Shown: positions 1 through 6,728 of the stretch, one piece after another | Numbering within the stretch: the first letter of the stretch is position 1 | Layout of the letters: each line of letters opens with the position of its first letter | Assembly (NCBI RefSeq): GCF_020217185.1 | Contig: NZ_JAIWNX010000024.1 | Location: forward strand, 1-10,000 | Direction of reading: 5' to 3' | Length of the DNA: 10,000 nucleotides | Source of the DNA: Asticcacaulis sp. | Lineage (GTDB): Bacteria > Pseudomonadota > Alphaproteobacteria > Caulobacterales > Caulobacteraceae | Translations under genes and position numbers: made by a program | Notes under the pieces: model-generated | What the model was told of the DNA's origin: nothing | Databases searched by the model: none | What the model saw: only the letters and a program-made list of their open reading frames with translations

Positions 1-6
1 TCCATT

Positions 7-88
7 CGAGGATTTCTCATGTCACTGACACATATGAGAAATCCTCGTTTCTTCAACGGCCGGATGCGGTCAGCATCTTCGGCCGTTG
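7..88. repeat. Two-hairpin repeat, copy A (downstream of msrQ)
   Basis: Two palindromes sit side by side. The first has a perfect 14-bp stem (7-20 with 34-47) around a 13-nt loop. The second pairs CAACGGCCG (54-62) with CGGCCGTTG (80-88), and inside it GATGC pairs with GCATC around a GGTCA loop, leaving TT unpaired. An ungapped 82-nt counterpart lies at 1717-1798 with 67 of 82 positions identical by my count. No T-run follows on either strand, so a simple intrinsic terminator is unlikely. A dispersed palindromic repeat (REP-like or a small non-autonomous element) or a structured 3' end of the msrPQ transcript are the options. The repeat may extend left beyond the window. Confidence 0.85.
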
Positions 89-134
89 GTATCAGTTCAG
101 CCTCTGCCGTTCGTGCTTTTCGTGTTTTTGGTGG

Positions 135-731
135 CTAAACCTTCTTCCTCGCCCATTCCCAGACGCGCCAGCCCAGCAGCACGGCGATAATCGCCGCATA
201 GACCAGCGGCATCGTCTTGTCGGCCTTGACCAGCAGGAAGTAGTGCAAGGCCCCCAGCGGCACGATCACATAGATCAGCCGGTGCAGGTTGCGCCACACC
301 ACCCCGCCCAGCCGCCGGATCGCCGCATTGAACGAGGTCAGGGCCAGCGGGATCAGCAGCACAAAGGCTATCATCCCAAAGGTGATATAGGGCCGTTTGA
401 GGATATCCGACCAGATCTGCGCCCAGTCGAAATACTGATCGATCACCACATAGCTCAGCAGGTGCAGCGCCACGTAGCCAAAAGCAAACAGGCCGATGGG
501 CCGCCGCCAGCGGATCAGCCGCCCCTGCCGCAACAGGCGCGCTAATGGCGTCAGGGCCAGGCCCAGCACCAGCAGCCGCAACCCCCACACCCCCAGTTGC
601 CGAACCACCGTCTCGACCGGATTAACCCCCAGATCGTTCTGGAAAAATCGCCACAGCAGCCACAGCGCCGGCAACAGGCACAGGGCGCAGATCAGGGCGA
701 TATCCGGCGTAAACCCGCGCTTGGCCTTCAT
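135..731 (-). CDS. msrQ: MsrQ, heme b membrane subunit of the MsrPQ methionine sulfoxide reductase
   Basis: This 198-residue inner-membrane protein passes electrons from the respiratory chain (quinone pool) to MsrP, which repairs oxidised methionine in periplasmic proteins. It is of the ferric-reductase-like transmembrane type (formerly YedZ) and has the usual length. Hydrophobic helices are visible at about 10-30, 47-65, 78-98, 115-132, 150-168 and 174-192. Candidate heme-ligating histidines are His90, His150 and His163. A longer open frame runs upstream to 923, but Met at 731 is chosen: the family N-terminus begins there, and its ATG overlaps the msrP stop by one base (TGATG), the signature of translational coupling. 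Stop codon is TAG. Family assignment is secure; the heme ligands are inferred from their placement in helices. Confidence 0.95.
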   Translation of the reverse strand: MKAKRGFTPDIALICALCLLPALWLLWRFFQNDLGVNPVETVVRQLGVWGLRLLVLGLALTPLARLLRQGRLIRWRRPIGLFAFGYVALHLLSYVVIDQYFDWAQIWSDILKRPYITFGMIAFVLLIPLALTSFNAAIRRLGGVVWRNLHRLIYVIVPLGALHYFLLVKADKTMPLVYAAIIAVLLGWRVWEWARKKV

Positions 732-1660
732 CAGTAATACTTTTTCAGGTCCATGCCGGCATAGAGGTGCGCGACATTGTCGGCATAGCCGTTGAACATC
801 AGGGTCGGGCGGCGCTTGAATTCGCCGATGCGGCGCTCGGTCGCCTGTGACCAGCGCGGATGATCGACCTGCGGGTTCACATTGGAATAGAAGCCGTATT
901 CCCGCGGTGCGTAACGGTTCCACGAGGTCGGTGGCTCGCGCGTGGTGAAGGAAATCCGCACGATGGATTTGATGGATTTAAACCCGTACTTCCACGGCAC
1001 GACCAGCCGGATCGGCGCGCCGTTCTGATTGGGCAGCAGATCGCCGTAAAGCCCGACGGCCAGCAGGGCCAGCGGGTTCATCGCCTCATCCATGCGCAAC
1101 CCCTCGACATAGGGCCATTGCAGGATGCGGTCGGACACGCCACGCATTTCCTTGGGGCGCAGCGCGGTTTCAAAGGCCACATACTTGGCCTTTGACAGAG
1201 GTTCGGCGCGCTTGATGACCTCGGCCAGCGGAATACCGATCCACGGAATGACCATCGACCAGCCTTCGACACAGCGCAGCCGGTAGATGCGCTCCTCCAG
1301 CGCGCCCTTCAGCAGGGTTTCGATGTCGATCGTCTGGGGTTTGGCACAGTCGCCATCAAGCTTTACCGTCCACGGCCGCGTGGTCAGGGCCGAGGCGTAT
1401 TTGACCGGCTCCAGCTTATCGGTGCCAAACTCATAGAAGTTGTTGTAGCCCGTCACGGCTTCGAGATCGGTCGGCGTCTCATTGGTCCAGAAGGTGCGTT
1501 TGGCGCTCAGCTTGCCCGTCACCTGCGCGGCTTGCACGGCCGTTCCGGCCAGCCCCAGCCCGAAACCGATCCCGGCCGCCATGATCTCGCGCCGCCGGAG
1601 ATAGACATCCTTTGGCGTGACGTCGTTGTCGGTCAGGTCGGGGGCGTGGCGGATCAACAT
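731..1660 (-). CDS. msrP: MsrP, periplasmic molybdopterin methionine sulfoxide reductase catalytic subunit
   Basis: MsrP (formerly YedY) reduces both diastereomers of protein-bound methionine sulfoxide in the periplasm, using a Mo-molybdopterin cofactor. The 309-residue protein starts with a Tat-type leader: Arg22-Arg23-Arg24 followed by a hydrophobic stretch to about residue 44, fitting export of a folded cofactor-loaded enzyme. The oxidoreductase molybdopterin-binding domain follows. Cys130 in the [11 protein letters not shown] motif (126-136) is the expected molybdenum ligand. The family-typical YGFYSNVNP and [14 protein letters not shown] blocks lie at about 255-279. The start at 1660 has GGAG just upstream and gives the typical N-terminus of this family. 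It is the first gene of msrPQ and overlaps msrQ by one base. Its upstream region carries a palindrome and copy B of the two-hairpin repeat. Confidence 0.97.
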   Translation of the reverse strand: MLIRHAPDLTDNDVTPKDVYLRRREIMAAGIGFGLGLAGTAVQAAQVTGKLSAKRTFWTNETPTDLEAVTGYNNFYEFGTDKLEPVKYASALTTRPWTVKLDGDCAKPQTIDIETLLKGALEERIYRLRCVEGWSMVIPWIGIPLAEVIKRAEPLSKAKYVAFETALRPKEMRGVSDRILQWPYVEGLRMDEAMNPLALLAVGLYGDLLPNQNGAPIRLVVPWKYGFKSIKSIVRISFTTREPPTSWNRYAPREYGFYSNVNPQVDHPRWSQATERRIGEFKRRPTLMFNGYADNVAHLYAGMDLKKYY

Positions 1661-1679
1661 GGGCAGTCTCCGTGGGTTA

Positions 1680-1709
1680 TACCAAGGTCATTGAAAATGA
1701 CCCTGGGTA
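1680..1709. repeat. Imperfect palindrome just upstream of the msrP ribosome binding site
   Basis: GGTCATT (1686-1692) pairs perfectly with AATGACC (1696-1702) around a GAA loop. Beyond one mismatch the stem continues (CCA with TGG) and, with a one-base bulge, TA with TA. It lies about 20-50 bp upstream of the msrP start and next to copy B of the two-hairpin repeat. It may be the third hairpin of that repeat, since the matching part of copy A would fall outside the window, or an operator or leader structure for msrPQ. No T-run follows, so it is not a standard terminator. Confidence 0.6.
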
Positions 1710-1716
1710 TGCGTTT

Positions 1717-1798
1717 CGTGAATATCTCATGTCGCTGATACAGATGAGATATTCGCGAGTTTTCAACGACCGGATGCGATCAGCATCTTCGGTCGTTG
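1717..1798. repeat. Two-hairpin repeat, copy B (upstream of msrP)
   Basis: This has the same architecture and length as copy A at 7-88, in the same orientation. Stem 1 pairs 1717-1730 with 1744-1757 (one T-G pair) around a 13-nt loop. Stem 2 pairs CAACGACCG (1764-1772) with CGGTCGTTG (1790-1798) around nested GATGC/GCATC arms. Every stem difference from copy A is matched by a change on the partner strand. It sits between the terminator of the peptidoglycan-binding gene and msrP. If the msrP promoter lies upstream of it, the repeat is part of the msrPQ leader. Confidence 0.85.
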
Positions 1799-1851
1799 GC
1801 ATTACAGATGACTATACGCAGAAACCGGCCATTTGGTGACACGCCAGATGC

Positions 1852-1880
1852 AAAAAAGGCCGGTGCCCCCTGCACCGGCC
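1852..1880 (-). terminator. Intrinsic terminator of the peptidoglycan-binding gene
   Basis: On the minus strand a perfect 9-bp GC-rich stem (GGCCGGTGC with GCACCGGCC) closes a 5-nt loop and is followed directly by six T. It begins 10 bp after the stop codon at 1890. It should separate this gene's transcription from msrPQ downstream. Confidence 0.93.
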
Positions 1881-1889
1881 CTCCCCATC

Positions 1890-3134
1890 CTAATGTATCT
1901 TCACGCCCAGGGCTTCGGCGGCCTCGACCGAAATCTGACCCTGTGGCAGACCCTGATCGGCCTGAAACTTCTGCATGGCCGCCACGGTCTTGGTGCCCAG
2001 CGTACCATCGGCCGGGCCGGGATCGTAGCCGCGTTGTTTCAGGGCCACTTGAAGGGCCTTGATCTTGGCCGGGGTGGTGTTGCGTTCACACAGGACTTCA
2101 CGCCACACAGGCTCAGGGGCCTTTACCGCGCGGGTCTTGTCCACCGTCTTATAGACGGGGGCGACCGTATAGGATTCCGTGCGCGCCGGTTTGATAACTT
2201 CCTTATACTTTTCCGTGCGATAGGTGGCCGGGATCACCTTTTCGATGACCTGTTCCTCGCGCTCGACGATGACCCGCTCGACCTTTTCGACCCTGGCCGG
2301 GACCTTGATGCGGCGCACCGTCGCCGGCTGCACCTCGACCATGCGTTCGACCTGCTTATATTCGGCCGGCACCTCTTTCAGGCACCAGATCGTCTGGGCC
2401 GAGCCCTTTTGCAGGTACTCGGTCGTTTCGGCGCTGCCCTGAATCGCCACCGGCTCCTTGCCGGGCCAGGTCAGCATACCATCGGCGCGGTAACGCACCG
2501 GCTGATGATCGCCGGGGGTAACCAGCGCCGCACCGGTAGCAATCCCTTCCGAGCGCACCCATTCCTGACGCGCCGGGCGCACCATGACGCTTTCCGTGCG
2601 CTTTTCGAAAACGGGCGGCACGGGTTCCTCGCGCCACGTGGCCGGCTGCACCACGCGCTCTTCCATCACCTTGCGCGTCACGGCGGGGATCACCTTGCGC
2701 TCGACGCGTTGCGGCTGATCGACCACCTGACGCTCCGCCCAGCGCCATTCCTCAGGCACCGCGCGGGTTTCGACGCGCTCCGGCTCCACAAGCACCTTTT
2801 CGGCATAGGTTTCCAGCACCGGCGGCTTCATCAGACGGGTATAGCACTGGTTGGGACGGGCCTCCTTGACCACCGCTGGCGGCAGGTCCGGATGGTCGCC
2901 ACCCACAGCGCCATCGGGGCAATCGCCCTTGGCCGACGCCGGGCTGACAACCGGGGCCTTGGCCTCACCCATATAGACGCCCTGCGCGCCCGATGCGCCA
3001 TAGGCAGAGGGCGTGTCCTTCAGGACCGGGGACGCCGGTTTGACCGCCGGCTTAGCCGCCCACGCGCCCGTACCACACGCCATGACCGCCAGCGCCATCA
3101 GCGACACGCCGGTGTTCAGCGTCCAGTTCCTCAT
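1890..3134 (-). CDS. Exported peptidoglycan-binding protein with repeated PAxY/VPAxY-type segments
   Basis: The 414-residue protein starts with a signal peptide, probably cut after AWA at residues 24-26; a lipoprotein cut before Cys20 (VMAC) is possible but a poor lipobox. Residues about 95-190 and 250-345 consist of repeating charged units built around P-A-x-Y/W or V-P-A/V-I-P-A cores separated by R-V-x-V-like strands. Each block is introduced by a Cys (CYTR at 97, WCLKEVPAEYK at 251), and the second ends in WREVLCER (344-351). The C-terminus (about 354-412) is a PG_binding_1 domain with the LQ-AL--RGYDPGPADG--G--T--A---FQ pattern. This order matches a proteobacterial family of unknown function that I recognise. 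The domain predicts binding of the cell wall in the periplasm; no catalytic domain is seen. GAGGG precedes the start. CtrA-like boxes lie 37-92 bp upstream and a strong terminator follows. Confidence 0.88.
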   Translation of the reverse strand: MRNWTLNTGVSLMALAVMACGTGAWAAKPAVKPASPVLKDTPSAYGASGAQGVYMGEAKAPVVSPASAKGDCPDGAVGGDHPDLPPAVVKEARPNQCYTRLMKPPVLETYAEKVLVEPERVETRAVPEEWRWAERQVVDQPQRVERKVIPAVTRKVMEERVVQPATWREEPVPPVFEKRTESVMVRPARQEWVRSEGIATGAALVTPGDHQPVRYRADGMLTWPGKEPVAIQGSAETTEYLQKGSAQTIWCLKEVPAEYKQVERMVEVQPATVRRIKVPARVEKVERVIVEREEQVIEKVIPATYRTEKYKEVIKPARTESYTVAPVYKTVDKTRAVKAPEPVWREVLCERNTTPAKIKALQVALKQRGYDPGPADGTLGTKTVAAMQKFQADQGLPQGQISVEAAEALGVKIH

Positions 3135-3170
3135 CTCAGCACCCTCACAGACAAATCAGTTGCGGCAAGC

Positions 3171-3227
3171 TTAACGCCTTATTAACCCTGCCGCCAACCC
3201 GACTCGCGTTTTTCGGGTAAATTAACC
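3171..3227. promoter_or_regulatory. CtrA-type boxes upstream of the peptidoglycan-binding gene
   Basis: A perfect TTAA-N7-TTAA site followed by CC lies at 3171-3187. Exactly 40 bp further on is a weaker copy, TTTC-N7-TTAACC (3211-3227), about four helical turns away on the same face. TTAA-N7-TTAA(C) is the established recognition pattern of CtrA, the Caulobacter cell-cycle response regulator. A GANTC site (GACTC, 3201-3205), the CcrM methylation target, sits between them. The boxes are 37-92 bp before the start of the minus-strand gene ending at 1890, a promoter-proximal place. CtrA binding is inferred. Confidence 0.5.
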
Positions 3228-3241
3228 TTGTTCAAAGCCTG

Positions 3242-5107
3242 TCACTTGCGCGTGCCGTCCAGCCACGCCGCCACCCAGAACAGCGGGGCGTTCCAGTTCA
3301 CCGCCACCTCATTGGTAGAATAGCTGCCGATATGGTCCACATAACAAATTTGTGGGGCGCAGTCTTTCAGACGGGCTTTGGCATCGGGGTCCGAGGGGTT
3401 CTGATTGGGTCCGCCGGCAATGACGCCCGGTGGCGGGGGCGGCAAGGTGGCGTCATTGGCCCAGAAGCGATGGTGCGGATGCTGCATGGCGCGCTCGCCA
3501 TACCCCGAAACATAGCTGAAATTCAGCGGGTTACGCCCTAAAACATAATCCAACAGATTGACGGATTCGGCGCGATAGGCCGCGTCGCCGCTGATATCCG
3601 CCGCGTAGGCGAACAGCATGGCCCGGTTCATAAAATCGGCCGTCGAGCCCCAGACATAGGGCTTGTTGAAGGCGATATGATAGCCCTGCCCGGACGTTTC
3701 TGTCCGCATCAACGCCGCGCGCGCCACCACGGCCTGACGCGCCGCCGCCCGCAGGGGCGTGTCCACCGTTGCCAGCGTCAGGGTGCCCAGCGTATCGACC
3801 TTACCCCAACTGAAATCCGTGGCCGTCAGATAGTGCGGCGAGGCCTTCACATCCTCCGCATAGGCCGCGTCCCCCGTGGTGGCATACAGCTCCGCGGCCG
3901 CCCAGTAGAATTCGTCGCTGAGGTGGCCATCGCCATAGCCCCCGCCGCCGCCCGTCAGCACGTCAATAGCATAGGCATTGGGCACGCGCTTCGCGGCGGC
4001 ATAGGCCTTTTTGGCCGCCGTCAGGCAGCGGTCGGCATAGGCGTCGTCCACGCCATTGAACACCCGCGCGCACTGCGCCGCCGTCGCCGCCAGATTGAGC
4101 GTCGCCGCCGTCGAGGGATAGCTGAGGCCGCGCTTTTCCTTATCGAGATGCGGCGGCATGGGTATGGCCGTCCAGTGCTCGTCGTGCATCTTGTGATGGG
4201 CCATACCTGACGCATCGACACGGGTAAAGGTGAGCTTGTCCAGAGACTTGCGCTGATCTCCTAATGGCAGGGTCAGGGTCTGCCCGTCCGGCACCTGCAT
4301 GGCCAGCAGGAAGTCCATTTCAAAGCGCACCTCATCCAGCAGGTCATTTTTGCCGTTACCCGCTTCGGGAATCTTCACTCGCCCATCGTCAAAGCTACGG
4401 TCGCCGCGCGCCTGCGCCCCCTCATAGGCGTTCATCAGCGTCCACACGGCGATACCGCCATTGACCACGTACTTGCCGTGGTCCCCGGCATCGTACCAGC
4501 CTTTGGACACATCCAGCGTGTAGGGGCAACCGCCCCAGTCATTGCCGCGATAATCTTTCGGCCCCCAGCAGGTGACGATCTCCTTTTCGTGCGCGACGGG
4601 CCGGGCGAAACGCTCACCGACGTATTTCGCTTCGATCGGCACGCTCGCGCGCTGATGATAGAAGAAGGCCAGAGCGTCGTATTTCAATGATTGATAAACA
4701 TCGGCACGAATGTCGAAAGGCGCGCTGACCTTATAGGTGTCGCCTTTTTTCACACCGACCACATAGCTGCTGCCGGGCGTCTTCAGAGCGGAAAAATCAA
4801 TCTGGTACACCACCTTGCCCGACCCGGCATTGAGACCGAACGCTTCGCTGCGTCCGGATAGCACCTCCGTATTGGCCGCGTCCCTCACCACCCAGTCTAT
4901 GGCGGGCCATGCCTTGCCAGCGGGCGCTGGTGCGTCTTCGGGCACGGCATAGACGGCGATTTTGGGCGAATCCGGCTGAAACCCGGTCTGATTGAGCGTC
5001 GGAAATTCCATATAGTGATGCTGATAAGGCCGCGGCAGGCTCGGCTGAGCCATCGCCACACCCCCCAGGCAGGCCATCACGACGCCGGCTAAAAGCGCTT
5101 GTTTCAT
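3242..5107 (-). CDS. Secreted glycoside hydrolase family 9 (endoglucanase/cellulase type)
   Basis: The 621-residue exported enzyme probably hydrolyses beta-1,4-glucans such as cellulose by the inverting GH9 mechanism. A signal peptide ends at AMA (18-20). Residues about 30-135 form an immunoglobulin-like N-terminal domain of the CelD_N kind, followed by the (alpha/alpha)6 catalytic domain. WYDAGDHGKY (204-213) supplies the catalytic aspartates; Asp209 corresponds to the general base. The family signature around HPHHRF (543-548) and the general acid Glu600 in STNEVAVNWN (597-606) are both present, so the active site looks intact. No carbohydrate-binding module or dockerin follows. GAGGGAG precedes the start at 5107. 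A LacI-like palindrome lies 29-42 bp upstream. The exact substrate (cellulose, mixed-linkage glucan or oligosaccharides) cannot be read from sequence. Confidence 0.95.
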   Translation of the reverse strand: MKQALLAGVVMACLGGVAMAQPSLPRPYQHHYMEFPTLNQTGFQPDSPKIAVYAVPEDAPAPAGKAWPAIDWVVRDAANTEVLSGRSEAFGLNAGSGKVVYQIDFSALKTPGSSYVVGVKKGDTYKVSAPFDIRADVYQSLKYDALAFFYHQRASVPIEAKYVGERFARPVAHEKEIVTCWGPKDYRGNDWGGCPYTLDVSKGWYDAGDHGKYVVNGGIAVWTLMNAYEGAQARGDRSFDDGRVKIPEAGNGKNDLLDEVRFEMDFLLAMQVPDGQTLTLPLGDQRKSLDKLTFTRVDASGMAHHKMHDEHWTAIPMPPHLDKEKRGLSYPSTAATLNLAATAAQCARVFNGVDDAYADRCLTAAKKAYAAAKRVPNAYAIDVLTGGGGGYGDGHLSDEFYWAAAELYATTGDAAYAEDVKASPHYLTATDFSWGKVDTLGTLTLATVDTPLRAAARQAVVARAALMRTETSGQGYHIAFNKPYVWGSTADFMNRAMLFAYAADISGDAAYRAESVNLLDYVLGRNPLNFSYVSGYGERAMQHPHHRFWANDATLPPPPPGVIAGGPNQNPSDPDAKARLKDCAPQICYVDHIGSYSTNEVAVNWNAPLFWVAAWLDGTRK

Positions 5108-5135
5108 ACCGTTTCTCCCTCAATCTCCGCGCCTA

Positions 5136-5149
5136 TGTCAGCGCTGTCA
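5136..5149. promoter_or_regulatory. LacI-family-like operator candidate before the GH9 gene
   Basis: TGTCAGCGCTGTCA is a 14-bp near-palindrome with a central CG and one mismatch per arm; TGACAGCGCTGTCA would be the perfect form. This shape is typical of LacI-family regulators of sugar-utilisation genes. It lies 29-42 bp upstream of the GH9 start, where a bound repressor could block transcription. A further half-site (CGTTGTC, 5153-5159) is beside it. No regulator gene is in the window. Confidence 0.4.
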
Positions 5150-5276
5150 CTGCGTTGTCCTAACAAACCCTGCCCGGTGCGAAAAGTACATTTAAATCTT
5201 GACTCAGAGGACACATCCGCCCAACAGAACCGCGACCATTTTATCCCCCTTTATCTCTCTCAGACCGGACCTTGCC

Positions 5277-6581
5277 ATGATCCCCCGTTATTCCCGTCAG
5301 GACGCCGCCGCCATCTGGGACCCTTCGACCAAGTACAAGATCTGGTTCGAAATCGAGGCCCACGCCGCGACCAAGATGGCCGAACTGGGGGTCATCCCGA
5401 CCGAGGCCGCCGAAACCCTGTGGGCCAAGGGTAAGGATGCGCAGTTCGATTCGGATCGCATAGACGAGATCGAACGCACGGTGAAGCACGACGTCATCGC
5501 CTTCCTGACCCACGTGTCGGAAATCGTCGGCCCCGAAGCGCGCTTCCTGCATCAGGGCATGACCTCTTCGGACGTGCTTGATACCTGTTTCGCGGTTCAG
5601 CTTCAGCGTTCGGCCGATCTGCTGATCGAAGGCGTTGATCTGGTGCTGGCGGCGCTGAAAAAGCGCGCCCTTGAGCACAAGTTTACGCCGACGGTGGGGC
5701 GTTCGCACGGCATCCACGCCGAGCCGGTGACCTTTGGCCTGAAACTGGCCGGTTATTACGCCGAATTTGTTCGCGCCAAAAAGCGCCTTGAGGTCGCGCG
5801 TGAGGAAATCTCGACCTGCGCCATTTCCGGCGCGGTCGGCACCTTTGCCAATGTCTCGCCCGAAGTCGAAGCCTATGTGGCCGAAAAGATGGGCCTGAGC
5901 GTCGAGCCCGTCTCGACCCAGGTCATCCCGCGCGACCGTCACGCGGCTTTTTTCGCGGCGCTGGGCGTTGTGGCCTCATCCATCGAGCGTCTGGCTGTGG
6001 AAATCCGCCACCTGCAACGCACCGAAGTGCTGGAAGCCGAAGAGTTCTTCTCCAAGGGGCAAAAGGGCTCATCGGCCATGCCGCACAAGCGTAACCCCGT
6101 GCTGACCGAAAACCTGACCGGCCTGGCGCGTCTGGTGCGCTCGGCCGTCGTCCCGGCTATGGAAAACGTCGCCCTGTGGCACGAGCGCGATATTTCGCAC
6201 TCCTCGGTCGAGCGCGGCATCGCACCGGACGCCTGCGTGCATCTGGACTTTGCCCTGCGTCGTCTGGCGGGCGTTATGGAAAACCTGATGGTTTATCCGG
6301 AAAACATGCAGAAGAACCTTGATCGTCTGGGCGGCCTCGTCCACTCGCAGCGCGTGCTGCTGGCCCTGACGCAAAAGGGCATGTCGCGCGAAGACAGCTA
6401 TTCGGCGGTTCAGCGCAACGCCATGCGCGTCTGGCGCGGCGAAGGCAACTTCCTCGACTTCCTCAGCGCCGACGAGGACGTGTCCAAATTCTTCACCCGC
6501 GAAGAGCTTGAGCCCTTCTTTGACCTCGGCTACCACACCAAACACGTCGATACGATCTTCGCCCGCGTGTTTGGGGAATAA
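5277..6581 (+). CDS. purB: PurB, adenylosuccinate lyase
   Basis: PurB acts twice in purine synthesis: it releases fumarate from SAICAR to give AICAR, and from adenylosuccinate to give AMP. The 434-residue protein is of the Bacillus-type length and belongs to the fumarase/aspartase superfamily. Visible blocks are TSSDVLDT (96-103), the histidine-containing RSHGIHAEP (142-150) and the superfamily signature [11 protein letters not shown] (264-274), whose flexible serine loop carries the catalytic base. An in-frame TTG at 5199 would add 26 residues, but ATG at 5277 gives the conserved MIPRYSR start. No clear Shine-Dalgarno sequence precedes this ATG, so translation may rely on weak pairing or a very short leader. 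It is divergent from GH9 by 169 bp. purC, purS and purQ lie 2-3 kb downstream on the same strand, with a minus-strand gene pair in between. Confidence 0.97.
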   Translation: MIPRYSRQDAAAIWDPSTKYKIWFEIEAHAATKMAELGVIPTEAAETLWAKGKDAQFDSDRIDEIERTVKHDVIAFLTHVSEIVGPEARFLHQGMTSSDVLDTCFAVQLQRSADLLIEGVDLVLAALKKRALEHKFTPTVGRSHGIHAEPVTFGLKLAGYYAEFVRAKKRLEVAREEISTCAISGAVGTFANVSPEVEAYVAEKMGLSVEPVSTQVIPRDRHAAFFAALGVVASSIERLAVEIRHLQRTEVLEAEEFFSKGQKGSSAMPHKRNPVLTENLTGLARLVRSAVVPAMENVALWHERDISHSSVERGIAPDACVHLDFALRRLAGVMENLMVYPENMQKNLDRLGGLVHSQRVLLALTQKGMSREDSYSAVQRNAMRVWRGEGNFLDFLSADEDVSKFFTREELEPFFDLGYHTKHVDTIFARVFGE

Positions 6582-6590
6582 GAGCCGTAT

Positions 6591-6658
6591 CCCCCCTAAT
6601 TTTAGGCGGGACACCGGCTGAAAGCCGGAGGGGGGTTAATCCGGCGGCAATTAACCCC
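6591..6658. repeat. Nested hairpins in the purB downstream region
   Basis: Several inverted repeats are packed together: CCTAA/TTAGG (6595-6606), CCGGCT/AGCCGG with a GAA loop (6614-6628), C6 (6591-6596) facing G6 (6630-6635), and a perfect 9-bp GGGGTTAAT/ATTAACCCC pair with a 9-nt loop (6632-6658). Some are mutually exclusive. None ends in a T-run, so it is not a clear intrinsic terminator. It resembles dispersed intergenic palindromic repeats. Confidence 0.6.
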
Positions 6659-6689
6659 ACCGTCTTTTGCCGCTCCGCGCCAAAATCCA

Positions 6690-6711
6690 CCTCCCCTGAT
6701 ATCAGGGGAGG
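6690..6711. repeat. Perfect 22-bp palindrome upstream of the 2OG oxygenase-like gene
   Basis: The sequence is self-complementary over 22 bp: CCTCCCCTGAT followed by its exact reverse complement, with no spacer. It ends 17 bp before the ATG at 6729 and just before the GGAG ribosome binding site (6718-6721). As RNA it could fold beside the ribosome site. As DNA it could bind a dimeric protein or be a member of a genome-wide CCTCCCC...GGGGAGG repeat family, which I recall as common in related bacteria. Confidence 0.7.
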
Positions 6712-6728
6712 CACTTTGGAGTAAGACC

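Noticed and set aside
100..134. Short ACGAAAAGCACGAA-like direct repeats after msrQ
   Set aside because: Too short and imperfect to distinguish from chance; no regular array.
731..923. Upstream extension of the msrQ frame into msrP
   Set aside because: The extra residues are out-of-phase msrP sequence without MsrQ similarity; the overlapping TGATG start is the typical one.
1833..3185. A 450-codon open frame on the plus strand
   Set aside because: It lies antisense to the peptidoglycan-binding gene, is rich in His, Arg, Leu and Asp as expected from GC-rich antisense reading, and has no recognisable domain. The opposite strand has a signal peptide, a clear domain and a terminator.
3197..3218. 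ACCCGA/TCGGGT hairpin as a terminator after the GH9 gene
   Set aside because: The stem is only 6 bp with a 10-nt loop and no T-run follows on the minus strand.
5199..5227. TTGACT upstream of purB as a -35 element (a similar TTGACT lies at 8498 before purC)
   Set aside because: No acceptable -10 element lies at the proper spacing in either case, so I do not call promoters.
5199..5276. In-frame TTG start giving purB 26 extra residues
   Set aside because: The added segment is not typical of PurB; the family begins MIPRYSR at 5277.
5241..5942. A 233-codon minus-strand open frame inside purB
   Set aside because: It is antisense to a fully conserved purB and has no family resemblance; a GC-skew shadow.
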